Of a stretch of DNA of 64,000 nt, positions 44,901 to 54,249 are shown in pieces (position 1 is the stretch's first letter; every line of letters begins with the position of its first letter). The notes below the pieces were generated by a model. That model worked only from the letters and a program-made list of their open reading frames with translations. It had not been told where the DNA came from and searched no databases. Location: the NCBI GenBank assembly GCA_013146195.2, contig CM028382.1, positions 60,801,596-60,865,595 on the forward strand, written 5' to 3'. This DNA is from Codonopsis lanceolata (lineage: Eukaryota; Streptophyta; Magnoliopsida; Asterales; Campanulaceae). The translations under genes and the position numbers were made by a program.

Positions 44901-46067
44901 CATTCATTTGGAACAAAGTAAGAATCAATAAGAGGTACTCAAAATAAGATGGTAATATAGTGTCTACTTCCTCCATTCCGGTCAAAGAGTTCCCGTTTGA
45001 AAGTCAATTTTTTAAAGAAAAAGACACTTTCAGTAGCCCATTAATAATAAAATGACACGTTTATGCCTTAATTTTTTAAAGTGAACTCTTTAATGACACG
45101 TCCCAAAATGGATTAGTTGACTATTTGCCTAGAACGGAGGAAGTATATCAGATACAATGCCTACGGTGTGTCAAGTCATACCCTTTGGGATATTCCTTGT
45201 CTACGTCATAGACTCATGTCTCAATCAAAGTTTTTTGGGACTTACGTCTCAAGTCATCATGCCCACGTCGATTCTTTGCAGAGCTCTATATAGTTGGAGG
45301 CAATTAGGCATGCTATCAAACTCTTTGGACCTTACTTCCAGACCCAGAGCTAAGACTATATAGGGAACTAGCCTTTCCATATATTAAGATACAAAATTAA
45401 ATGAATGACCTGACATTTACGAGTTCTTAATTTCTTTACTATAGAGAAAAGAATACAAATCATCCAAGGTCATATTACAATCTACAAATGTTAACTTGGT
45501 AAGATTAAAGGATGGTAATGGATTTTGCTAAGGTTATCCTAATTGTGCACCAGCAAACATCATTCTTTAGTATTGATTCTATAAATCCGTTTGAGAACTT
45601 TGTACCTTCAACTCCAGCTTCATGCAACGACAGGGCTCTCGACAGCTGTATTAACCTGGAGACAGCTAGCCCGGGCAGCGTAACCGCTCCCAACAGAATC
45701 CCTGAAGAAGCACCAGGCCTGCCCATCATCAATTTTGAGAAAATTTTACAAAATCATGTAATTCAGCTCAATAAGCAAATACTGGTACAAGAAAAACCCT
45801 AATTAACCTCAATTCTATCAAAAGCTAAAAACCGTTGGTTAAACCCCTAATTGATGAAATTGAGTATGTGTTGAACTACGTGTACCTGGTTTTGAAATGG
45901 GAGAGGTTGCCGGAAGATTCGACGGAGATCTCCACGAAGAGAGCGAAGAGAGAGAGGAGAGAGAAAGAGAAGGATTCAGAGAGGAGGGAGAGAGGAGTGG
46001 AGTAGAGAATGCGAGTAATGAAGAGCAAAACCACGGCTCTCTCGCCGTTCAACAGCGACAAAGCCAT
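32844..46067 (-). CDS. EVN: Dolichol kinase (EVAN/DOK1-type), 14 exons, exon 12 one base short
   Basis: Dolichol kinase uses CTP to phosphorylate dolichol in the ER membrane, supplying the lipid carrier for protein N-glycosylation and GPI anchors. Exons (5' to 3', minus): 46067-45886, 45718-45606, 43139-42942, 42805-42701, 41919-41849, 41754-41674, 41051-40837, 38711-38522, 38423-38358, 37045-36957, 36854-36740, 36296-36246, 36169-36069, 32957-32844. All introns are GT..AG. Phases agree throughout except in exon 12. The product is about 563 residues, close to the ~570 I recall for the Arabidopsis protein. It is polytopic and hydrophobic. It starts MALSLLNGERAVVLL and ends EAYTAQLDNAFIPLVFYSLL. 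Landmarks include GASSGILLGAV, KRLSLC, LLRKYYHLMAVLMFLPALL, GTLVHQFMNAFTDHRDSDL and the catalytic/CTP region AGILSLGIGDTMASMVGHKYGVL plus KKTVEGTAAGITSVL. Exon 12 lacks one base, which breaks the frame in this region. Confidence 0.9.
32958..33876. other. 3' part of dolichol kinase intron 13
   Basis: Intron sequence between exon 14 and the hAT insertion. It contains a short (AC)n run at 33036-33051. No other gene is supported. Confidence 0.6.
33877..35943 (+). mobile_element. hAT element, internally deleted, in dolichol kinase intron 13
   Basis: Ends CATAATTGTCAAAGGCGAG and, reversed from the right, CATAGTTGTCAAAGGCAAA. Flanking 8-mers GTGTCTCT (33869-33876) and TTGTCTCT (35944-35951) differ at one base, the 8-bp duplication of hAT. 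Subterminal GGCGCC/AGGCGAG words fill both ends. It carries hAT transposase coding pieces on the plus strand but lacks the catalytic core. The length is 2067 bases. Confidence 0.92.
34641..35575 (+). pseudogene. hAT transposase remnant: BED finger and DUF659 part
   Basis: The N-terminal part (34650-34860) reads STSIIGRTDPAWKFVKLEAK, then a BED-type zinc finger TTCIFSDHKYFGD..KQHIVRGFKNVKGC. The second zinc Cys (CIFC in relatives, as I recall) is Ser here. A middle part carries LDGWKDKRERTLVNFLVNCP and, in another frame, FVESVDAFDYSKTGEKFCVL..FVEKIG, matching DUF659. It then jumps to an acidic tail (EEEEEEF..DDDEDC, stop at 35573-35575). The RNase-H-like catalytic core and hATC dimerisation region are missing, and there are at least two frameshifts and a stop. 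Confidence 0.85.
36069..36169 (-). CDS. EVN: Dolichol kinase exon 13
   Basis: Acceptor TTTGCTAG, donor ACACAG/GTCTCT. Encodes KKTVEGTAAGITSVLAACF, which by family knowledge is part of the CTP-binding region, then the hydrophobic VLLPLLAATGHIFTQ. The intron after it is 3.1 kb and carries the hAT element. Confidence 0.88.
36246..36296 (-). pseudogene. EVN: Dolichol kinase exon 12, one base missing
   Basis: Acceptor TTTTCCAG, donor GGCA/GTGAGT. The exon starts in frame as ASMVGHKYGVL. The next bases CGCTGGAGTAAAACAGGC would encode the family sequence RWSKTG if read one base out of phase, and the donor phase also needs 52 bases, whereas 51 are present. Read literally, the protein changes to AGVKQA and meets a stop about ten codons into exon 13. 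Exon 13 begins after TAG-AG, so use of the second AG would restore the frame with a six-to-seven residue change. Confidence 0.75.
36740..38711 (-). CDS. EVN: Dolichol kinase exons 8-11 block
   Basis: Exons 38711-38522, 38423-38358, 37045-36957 and 36854-36740. They encode SEPLKRLSLCIYWVAVIFAS, the RILLRKYYHLMAVLMFLP motif, LNLAFGAALATFLVLEIIR, WPLGTLVHQFMNAFTDHRD, and HFSLLLGCALPIWMS ending in GILSLGIGDTM. The last part is the beginning of the conserved catalytic region. A Stowaway-like MITE sits in the intron between exons 9 and 10. Confidence 0.9.
37141..37467. mobile_element. Stowaway-like MITE in dolichol kinase intron 9
   Basis: Terminal inverted repeats CTACCTCCGTCCCAAAATAAA and, reversed, CTCTCTCCGTCCCAAAATAAA. 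TA at 37468-37469; the left TA is changed. About 327 bases, non-coding. Confidence 0.85.
38712..40836 (-). other. Dolichol kinase intron 7
   Basis: 2.1-kb intron with donor GTACTG and acceptor GCAG. No inserted element with clear ends was recognised; ORFs in it have no domain. A (TTTTC)n-rich tract lies at 39806-39855. Confidence 0.6.
40837..43139 (-). CDS. EVN: Dolichol kinase exons 3-7 block
   Basis: Five exons (43139-42942, 42805-42701, 41919-41849, 41754-41674, 41051-40837) encode the middle membrane part: LQYWATSASCLSVLVFLCFI, WLLCHGFAAVKFIQHILQTF, LIIYFGDMFSCTIAK, MISVNYGVERSEISIIIQ and GMLLGLLLFPIFFKLVLRVW. Each splice pair keeps the frame (phases 1, 1, 0, 0, 2). No stop is met. Confidence 0.88.
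43641..43914. repeat. Tandem duplication (~138-bp units) in dolichol kinase intron 2
   Basis: Unit 1 (43641-43778) and unit 2 (43779-43914) both begin CTTGTCTTGACCACAATGAC. Both include GAATTTATGTCAGTTGAATC and end GAACATGTGTTGGCTTCCAT. Very few differences are seen, so the duplication is young. Confidence 0.9.
44493..44736. mobile_element. Stowaway-like MITE in dolichol kinase intron 2
   Basis: Left end ATCCCTCACATCCTAAATAA, right end TTATTTAGGAACGGAGGGAG, TA on both sides (44491-44492, 44737-44738). Confidence 0.85.
44967..45143. mobile_element. Stowaway-like MITE in dolichol kinase intron 2
   Basis: Left end CTTCCTCCATTCCGGTCAAA, right end AGAACGGAGGAAG, TA on both sides (44965-44966, 45144-45145). 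Same family as 20986-21162. Confidence 0.85.
45606..45718 (-). CDS. EVN: Dolichol kinase exon 2
   Basis: Acceptor GGGCAG, donor GAAG/GTACAA. Encodes PGASSGILLGAVTLPGLAVS then RLIQLSRALSLHEAGVE. The exon joins exon 1 in phase 2 and exon 3 in phase 1. The 2.5-kb intron that follows is the second longest and hosts two MITEs and a tandem duplication. Confidence 0.9.
45886..46067 (-). CDS. EVN: Dolichol kinase exon 1 (start)
   Basis: ATG at 46065-46067, 60 codons plus two bases. It encodes the conserved N-terminus LNGERAVVLLFITRILYS and a hydrophobic segment (about residues 12-50). Donor is AG/GTACAC. No in-frame ATG lies upstream in the same exon. Confidence 0.9.
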
Positions 46068-46310
46068 GGTTGTCGCCGGCCGGCGTCTGATTTGGGGGGT
46101 TTAGTTCTGTGATTGTAGTACACGGCGGAGATTTGAAGAAGCTCCGTGTAATAGTTGTTAGATTAGATGGGCTAATCAAAAACCTGCAAAGAAGATGATG
46201 ACGTGAAGAGAGTATTGGCGCGCACGCGGTTTTTCACTGGGTCGTTGGAAATTTATGGTCAATTTGGCACGGCCTTCGATATTTCAACGGTTCTTGCATT
46301 CTATCATGTC
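46068..46310 (-). other. Upstream region of dolichol kinase
   Basis: 5' flank of the gene on the minus strand. I see no convincing TATA box in this stretch. It runs into the CGGGAT-rich repeat at about 46310. Confidence 0.4.
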
Positions 46311-47012
46311 CGATCCCGTTTTGATAGAATTTGGGATTTTAATTTTTTTTCCAATCATGTTCTCGATAAGTGTCGGGATCTAACAAATCGAGATCTTGAT
46401 AGTTCGGAAGATAAAAATCTCGTAATCCCGACTATAATATTTATGAATAATATTTTCCTACTCTTAAATATTTTTAAAATATCTCCATCATAATTAAGAT
46501 TTCAGATTGTATATTTACAAGTATACTTGAATATTTATTTAATAGTGGATGTTACTGAATATGTCATTATGAATAAAATGCACTCTTCACTCGCAGAAGA
46601 GGAGCTACACTAAGTGCAGAAACGTGATAAACAAAAAAAACTCACAACATTGTGAAAATAAATTTAACAAACATCATTAAGTAATTATACCAAACACAAA
46701 ATAGACAATGTTTAACACTCACAATATTTAAAAATAATAATAAAAATATATAATATAAAATATAAAATACAAAATACAAAATAAAAAAATAATTTAAAAA
46801 ATAATCGGGATTGGTCGGGATTCGGGAATCCCGACGGGATTGATAGTCAGGACGGGTCGGGAATCCCGACGGAATTGATAATTATCCTGAATATCGTCCC
46901 GAAATAAGTTGGGACGGGAAAAATCTCGACAAAATCGGGATCGGGATTTGTCGGGATCGGGTCGGACGTCGAGACGGGTCGAAAAAAAAAACGGGACTTT
47001 TGCTAGCCCTAA
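46310..47012. repeat. CGGGAT-iterated element
   Basis: Words CGGGATT, TCCCGAC and GTCGGGAT recur in both orientations at 46310-46430 and 46803-47000, with an A/T-rich middle. The right side ends CGGGACTTTTGCTAGCCCT. It looks like a non-autonomous element of the same style as 12131-12645; no target duplication was found. Confidence 0.5.
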
Positions 47013-47820
47013 TTCTATCGCTCCTTTTTATTCCCAATCCAATGCTTAAAATTAAGTAATTAAGTAAAATATAAAATGTCTGTCAATTCTAAAGTTTTTT
47101 TTTACAACGGCTGCCTTAATTTTTATTTTGTTTTTTGATTTGATATCAAACTTTTCGGTTAAAGATTTAGGTAAGACGGTTTTATGAATGGATTCATTTT
47201 ACCCAACATACCTCATGTTGATGGGTTAAGCTATGAGAGTGGAATACTTCTACGAGGACCTACTCAACTTCCAAAAATGATTAAGACTAGACCAGACAAT
47301 TACAATTCGAAGCCCCTTAACCCACCCAACCCAACCTGAAAATTACACAACCCAACCCAGCCCAATCGTTAATATTTTTAGGTCGAAACCAGTATTCTAA
47401 AACACGCCCTAGGCGACCGCCTAGGTGCCGTCTAATCGTTAGGCGGCGACCGGACATTGCGATTAATGTCAAATCGGATAAAAAAGTCACCGGAGAAGAA
47501 ATTGCCGACGAGGCAAACTAGTCGCTCGACAACTCTAGGCGTCGACTAACACACCCCAAGCAATTGAACTGGAAAACAGGAGAAGAACATAGACAGTTGG
47601 ATTTTTAGCTTTTAAGAGTCAACCATAAATTCTTTCGAAGCAGATTCAAAAAAGATAGAAGAGCACTTAAGGAGTCAGCATCGTCAACGTTGATTAGGGT
47701 TTTTATTTTGAATTACAGTACGAAGTTGAGGTTTAATTTAAGATCTAATTAGCTAGGGTTTGTAGAAACTGGGGTTGATGGAGGAAATAATGATGAAGAG
47801 ACAGGGGAAGGAGTTTAAAT

Positions 47821-48002
47821 TAGGGGTGTGCAGGATTTTTTCAGAACCGGACCGAACCAATCAAAAATTGATCGGACCAATACTTTGGTTTGGTCCTGGA
47901 TCTGAATTTTTATAAAACCGGACATTTTGGTTGGTCATGGTTCTCGAACTAAAAAAACACGGAACCGGACCGAACCGACCCAATATGTTGTTTATTTATT
48001 TA

Positions 48003-48080
<78 letters not shown>

Positions 48081-48503
48081 ATTATATAAGTATATATATT
48101 ATATATATTAATTCCTAATACTTTCTTTGTTCTAGTTTTTAGTTGGTACTCTTTTATTATTTTGTTTCCATCGGTTTGTTATGCTATGAGCTTATGAGTT
48201 CGATATTTTTAATTATTGAATGTATTTTTATCGAATATTTTTTAATTTTTTTATGAAGTTTTAGTCTTAAAAATATTATTATGTATTTGTATTAAACTAT
48301 TAAAAAGTAAAAATTCATAGTATTAGTTCGGCCCTGGTTCTCATACATCTTTGATTGGTTATGGACCGAACCAATGTTTTGGTTCTCATATATATTGGGT
48401 TGGTTCCGGTTCTAAATTTTTTAAGAACTAGACTATTGGTCTGATTCCGATTTTCTCTTTTTTTTTCAAAAAAACTGGACCGAACCGGACCAAGCTCACC
48501 CCT
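47821..48503. mobile_element. Nested element with CCGGACCGAACC iterations
   Basis: The left end TAGGGGTGTGCAGG and the right end reversed, TTAGGGGTGAGCTTGG, are inverted. ACCGGACCGAACC-type words fill both ends. A (TTA)n tract lies in the middle (48005-48075). Target duplication is unclear because TTTAAAT and its mirror AATTTAA flank it. Confidence 0.6.
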
Positions 48504-48881
48504 AATTTAAGTTGAGTGAGGCGAAAGATTTGGAAGGAACTCAAGGAAGGGTCGCATGGGGTTTGGTCTTGGTTGGAGTCCAAGTTGCCTAATCGGAGGT
48601 GTGGAACAGGGGGAATTGAAGGAGTTTTTCTATTATGTTTTTTGAAATGGAGAGAGAGGGAGACAGATGATAATAAAGAAAAAGGAGTCAACCGACAATG
48701 AACGGCTGAACCCCAAGCCTAAAGAGAGAGAAAGAGTGTGAAATTGTTATCCATAATTGATTATACACCTATATTCACCTAGTGGTATTTATCAAACATG
48801 GTCATTTGACCCAGCTAATAAACATATATGTCCTACCATCTAAGAGATAATAAAAAAAAGAACAGACAAAAATGCCCTTGT

Positions 48882-48962
48882 GGTCGGTGAGACAACCACT
48901 GTGGTCGACTAGCTGACCGTGTGGTCGACCAGTCAACCACTGTGGTCGACTAGCCAACCAGT
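48882..48962. repeat. Minisatellite, TGTGGTCGACTAG units
   Basis: Four imperfect ~19-20-bp units of (C)TGTGGTCGAC(T/C)AG(C/T)C(A)ACCA. It lies inside the hAT-like element at 47390-49814. Confidence 0.8.
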
Positions 48963-51267
48963 GCTTCATCTTCGTCTTCTTCATCCCCGGCAACAATGGT
49001 GTTCATCCTCGTCTTCAATGGTGTTTCGCCCATCACCCATCTGCAACCTCTATCTTCATCTTCTCCAATTGCATACATCCCGATCTAGTAGCCTCCCTCT
49101 AGATTCAGCGTCTTCCATATCCGATCACCTCCATCCACGCCCTAGCCTCCATCTCTGGCCAAGATCCCCATCTCATCCCTCTGCTCCCTCCCCCTCTCAT
49201 CATCCTCCCCTACACCATGAACGCAGTGTCCCCGGCACCATTAACGCAAATGGTAAAAAAAGAGTATTATAAATATTTCAACATGAAAGTTGCCATGAAA
49301 GTTGTCATGAAAGTATTATTTTTGTAAGTGAGGCTACAAATGACAAAGTCATCTTTGACTTGGTCATTTGTGTAAATACTTCATTCACCTATTCGACTCT
49401 CCCACCAAAAACAATGAAAACAACTATTGGGCCCCAAGCAATTATTATAATTAAATGAGAAAAAAATAAAATAAATGGTTTCACTATTTTATAAGTAGGT
49501 TTTTTAATTTTAATTTTTTTATAATAGTTAAAAGAATAAAATAAGAAAGAGAAGATAAATTTTAAAATAAGGGTGATTATGCTTCAATTTTATATTGACT
49601 TTTGTTCAAATCCACCGTAATGAAAGCCTCAATATTTTACAATTTTACTTGAACAATTGTTATTTCATTAAAAGGATGACTTTAATATTAGTCAATTAGG
49701 TTATGCAAAAAAATATTGAGAAGCACTATAATTATGTTTTAATTTCTTGGCCCAGCCTAGGCGCTAGGCCGTAGTCTGGCACCTAGCACCCATCTAACAA
49801 CTTTTAGAATCTTGGTCGAAACGGGTGATCCAAAAATATTAACATGTTGGGTTAAAGCGGATCGAACATGTTACCCATTTTAACCTGATTTTTTTTAACT
49901 CTATGAATGTATATTTTTTGAGGAAATATTCGAGTTAAGACAGGTCAACCCGTTTGATGAGCACAAATAAGTGTAATGTTTATTGTTGGTTTTGTGCTTT
50001 ATTTTAGAGGATATTACATTTTTTCCGATGTTTGTTGTGTTTCAGAAGAATACAGGTGCTGGAAAGATTTGTACATAAAAGTTGAAAACTGCTTGAAAAA
50101 ATGATGGAAATAGAGTACTAAATAGGCACATGCTATTCAAAATCGGGTTGGACCAAGTAACACTGTCACGTGCAATAAAAACTAAGCAGAGTTGTTTTAC
50201 TTAAAGGGATATTTCAGACATTAGTTGTTTTTTGTAATTAGGGAATTATTAATCTCCCTAAAAGAAAATCATTTATTATTATCCTTCCTTTTATTTCTCT
50301 CTTGTAATTAGTAGGTTAAGAAAGGAAAAATATGTCAGGAGACTTATTCAACAAACGGTTTGGAGACTTTCTAGGAGTGGATGACGTGTTCTCTATCCTC
50401 CAGGAGGAAGTTACGAAATGGAGGGAAAGATCTACTATAAAAGATATGGCAGGAGATTGAAGGAGACATCACAATACGACAGATACACACTCACGCATAC
50501 ACTAGAAGAAGATTTCAATAGCAGCTTGCACAGTTCTTTTATCACACTGCTGAGTTTTAGCAGTTTGGTTTTGAACCTATTTTGTATGTTATTTCCAACC
50601 ATGTTTAGTGGCTAATTTTCTTTATTCCAGTTAAATGAACAAGTAATTCCCTACAAATTACTGTTGTGAGATCTAATTGTTTTCATTCTCAATTAAGCTC
50701 AAGTATTTAATTATTTATTCCCTGTTTTCTTGTTGTAAAGGAATTGTAACGTAGGATTATTATGCTTAGTTCATCTCCAAGGCCCAGATTTTAATTAACA
50801 TAATAGTTCAATGCTAGTTATAACCGTTGATCCGTAATTGTCATCGAGTTCTAACAAAGTAGCAAGTGACGCATCGTTTAGGCATCACAAACATACTCGG
50901 TTCGTGTTACAGGAATGAGTAATTTAAGTTAAATGATATTGCTTCAATATGCACTGTTTAGAATCGGGTCTCTCTCTCTCTCTCTCTCTCTCTCTTAATG
51001 CTTTCAAAACATTAAATCATACGAGCGTCTCGAGGGTTGTCTTTTGATTAGGGAAATAGTTAATGAGTTTTTCTTAACTATCGAGACAGTAAAGAGAGAT
51101 TGGGTGTTTGGCGGTTGTCAACAACTATAACCGGTTTATTTGTAGCTCATGGAGTCATTTTTGCATCCATGATCAGTAGTAACTTTCAGGATTACATTTC
51201 GTTCGTTGACTGGAATTTCTTTTATTGAATTCAAACATTATTTTTGCCTAGTTTACATTAAGTTCTT

Positions 51268-51395
51268 TGTATTAGAATATATGTCAATATATTTTTGTCA
51301 TTATCTTAGCCTAATTTATAACATTGTAACTGAAAACATATGTGTATATTTATGAACAATTGTGCATCCAATGAAGCAAGGAATTTCATCTTTCA
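51268..51395 (+). repeat. 5' LTR of copia element 3
   Basis: TGTATTAGAATATATGTC..TCATCTTTCA, 128 bases, very short for a copia LTR. It differs from the 3' LTR at roughly a dozen places by eye, so the insertion is not recent. Confidence 0.9.
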
Positions 51396-51407
51396 TGGTA
51401 TTAGAGC
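51396..51407 (+). other. Primer binding site of copia element 3
   Basis: TGGTATTAGAGC directly after the LTR, complementary (one mismatch to TGGTATCAGAGC) to the 3' end of initiator tRNA-Met. Confidence 0.85.
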
Positions 51408-51467
51408 TTTCTTTCTTGTTCTCTGTCTAAACCTAGCCGCTTCTCATCTCTTCTTCTCCTCTTTCTC

Positions 51468-52440
51468 ATGGATGACAAAATTCATCCAGCCACTACTATC
51501 ACCAACATCAAAAACGTTATTCCTATAATTCTTGACCTTGAAGCCAACAACTACAATAATTGGGCTATGTTGTTTGAGCTTCATGTTCGTGCCAGCCTTT
51601 TCTACGAGCACATCATCCCCTCCAACAACGACGCCAATAGGTCATCTTCCTCCAAGGAGGCAGCCACTGACAAAGCCTTTTGGTCACAGATCGACGCCAT
51701 TGTTCTCCAATGGATTTATGGCACAATTTCACTGAGTCTTCTTAATTCCATCATTAATAAGAATGATGAGGCGAAGGATGCTTGGAACAAGTTGGCCAAT
51801 TCTTTTCATGACAACAAAACCACAAGAATAGTCCACCTTGAAGATGAATCCATAGGCCTTCATCTCCGGAACTTCTCCAATGTTGATGCCTATTGCAGCC
51901 AACTCAAGTCCATCGCAGACCAACTGGACAACTTGGGAGCCAAAGTCTCTGACGAACGTTTGGTTCTACGATTGATTGGCGGCTTAGCTGAAGCCTACGC
52001 GGGATTTGTGTCCAATATCCAGCACCTTGACCCGCTTCCTTCCTTCGCAAAGACTCGCTCCATGCTTTCTTTAGAGGAATGAACTCATACCAAACGGGTG
52101 GCACTTGAATAAGGTTTAAACTCAGCCTTACTAGTTACTTCTAATACTAATAAGTCTACTTCCAATCCTTCCCTTCCAAAAAATTCTGGTGTACATGGTG
52201 GCCAAGGGAAGCGATACAACAATCGAAATCGCAGCGGCCACAACAAGAATTGCAACAACCAGCAACCTGGACAACATCGGCAGCAGTCTCAACCTCCACG
52301 CCAAGGCAGTCACGCTCCGTGGTCTTCACAGTGGCCTTTCATTCATCCTTGGGCCTGGAATTTTCAACAACAATGGGCTAGTCCGCCATGTCCTTATCCC
52401 TCATCTCCATTACAGCCTCGTTCTTCAGTAGGTGGTAATG
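51468..52440 (+). pseudogene. Copia element 3 gag
   Basis: It begins MDDKIHPATTITNIKNVIP. NYNNWAMLFELHVRA (the W..W-type gag_pre start), AKDAWNKLANSF and LRLIGGL are typical of the UBN2/copia gag domain. It is open to the TGA at 52080-52082, where CGA (Arg) is likely, followed by TAA at 52110-52112 in place of CAA. The C-terminal part (GGQGKRYNNRNRSGHNKNCN) is Asn/Gln/Arg-rich. No CCHC zinc knuckle is seen, as in several Retrofit-type copias. In a working element gag forms the virus-like particle. Confidence 0.88.
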
Positions 52441-52571
52441 GTCTCCTTGGGTCATGACCTGCTCAGGCCCACTATGCAGCTAGTTCGGCTCCCAGTTCAA
52501 CATATGCCCCAACGGATATCGACTCGGCTTTTCATACCCTCACTTTTAATCAACCAGATGATAATTGGTAC

Positions 52572-53867
52572 ATGGACACCGGTGCCACCTCTCACATGAC
52601 TGCAAACTCCGGTACTCTCTCGTCTTCTTTTAATTCGAGCTACTCTAATGGTATTATTGTTGGAAATGGCCATACTATTCTTGTTATTGGTTATGGAAGT
52701 GCTTCACTAACTCAGAAACAAACCCCCTCACCCTCAATCATGTTTTACATTCCCCTAAGCTCATTAAAAACCTTATCTATGTTCGTAAATTCACAAATGA
52801 TAATCATGTATCTGTTGAATTTGATCAGTTTGGTTTTTCTGTGAAGGATTTACAAACGGGGAAGCACCTAATACGATGTGAGAGTCATGGTGATCTATAT
52901 CCCTTCACCAACTTATTGCGAACCACAACATCATCAACTTCTCCATCATCTTTTTCTGTTATTTCTTTTAATTTATGGCATTCTCGATTGGGTCATCTGG
53001 GGCAAGCCATTGTAGATTCTCTTCGTAGTCATAGTTTAATTGCTTGTCATAAAACTCGCCAGGATTTTTGCAATTCATGTCCGCTTGGCAAACATGTTAG
53101 ACTGCTATGCCATTTGACATAATTCACAGCGACTTATGGACCTCCCCCATATTAAGTTCCTCCGGCCACCGTTACTATGTTCTTTTTCTAGATAATTATA
53201 GCAATTTCTTGTGGACATTTCCTCTCTCAAATAAATCTCATGTTCATTCCATTTTTTTAGATTTAGAGCTTACATTAGAACTCAATTTGAAAAGGGCATC
53301 AAACAGTTCCAATGTGATAATGGTGGTGAATATGATAATAGTGCAGTTCGAAACTTCTGTGAATTAAATGGCATGCATTTTCGATTTTCTTGCCCTCATA
53401 CTTCCCCTCAAAATGGCAAAGTCGAACGCAAAATAAAAACAATTAATAATATCGTTCGCACTTTGCTTGCTCATTCTTCTATGCCACCCTCTTTTTGGCC
53501 TCATGCTTTCGAAATGGTGACTTACCTCCTCAACATTCTTCCCTCAAAATTGTTACACTACTTCTCTCCAACTCATATTCTTTACAATAAAACTCCTCAA
53601 TATTCTCATCTTCGAGTTTTTGGGTATTTGTGCTATCCTTTATTCCCTTCCCCAACCATCAATAAATTGCAAGCTCGCTCTACACCTTGTGTGTTCTTAG
53701 GTTATCCATCGAATCAACGAGGGTACAAATGTTTTGATTTATCAAAGAATAAAATCATTATTTCTTGCCATGTTATCTTTGATGAAAATCAATTTCCCTT
53801 TTTTCAAAAACTCACATTGTTTCTTCCTCCTCTTATGAATTTTTGGATGATGGCATTCATCCATTAA
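52572..53867 (+). pseudogene. Copia element 3 protease and integrase
   Basis: The protease active site is in WYMDTGATSHMTAN (52568-52610). After a frameshift the pre-integrase region reads LWHSRLGHLGQ..FCNSCPLGKH, the HHCC zinc site. The integrase core has HSDLWTSP with the first Asp. The second catalytic Asp region (CDNGGEYDN-like, 53310-53340) is out of frame, and the Glu lies in TSPQNGKVERK. The C-terminal end has LRVFGYLCYPL and CVFLGYPSNQRGYKCFD. At least three frameshifts separate these parts, so no integrase can be made. Confidence 0.88.
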
Positions 53868-54249
53868 TTCTCCATCAATTCCGACAGTCCACGGCTCATA
53901 CTTCGGCTAGCCCACCCGACCCTCCCTTCCTGCGAGCCTTCTTCCCCAGCGGCCTCTTCCACATTTCGCCAACACACATCCATTTTTCCTATCATACATG
54001 CGACTCAATCCCCTCTGGCCCACTCTACTCCTTCTGTCCAACCCTCCCCTACACACACGGCTAGCAACCTGTTTTCCCACAACCAGTCTGGCCCAATTTC
54101 TCCTCTACATACCCAACTTCGACCCATTTCTCGAATCAATCCAACTCATCATATGGCCACCCGGAGTTAGCATGGTATTTACAAGCCTAGCCGAAAATAC
54201 CACAACCTAAGTGTCACTACCTCTCAATCCATCTCTCCCCTTCCTAAAA

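Larger units (their letters stand above)
47390..49814. mobile_element. hAT-like element with perfect 8-bp duplication
   Basis: The left end CAGTATTCTAAAACACG and the right end reversed, CAAGATTCTAAAAGTTG, form terminal inverted repeats, both followed by CCTAGGCG / GGTGCTAGG words. GTCGAAAC stands directly on both sides (47382-47389, 49815-49822). The 2425 bases hold no recognisable transposase but do hold a nested repeat (47821-48503) and a minisatellite. Confidence 0.85.

Noticed and set aside
48919..49272. 117-codon Ser/His/Leu/Pro-rich ORF
   Set aside because: Biased composition, lies in a hAT-like element beside a minisatellite, no recognisable domain.
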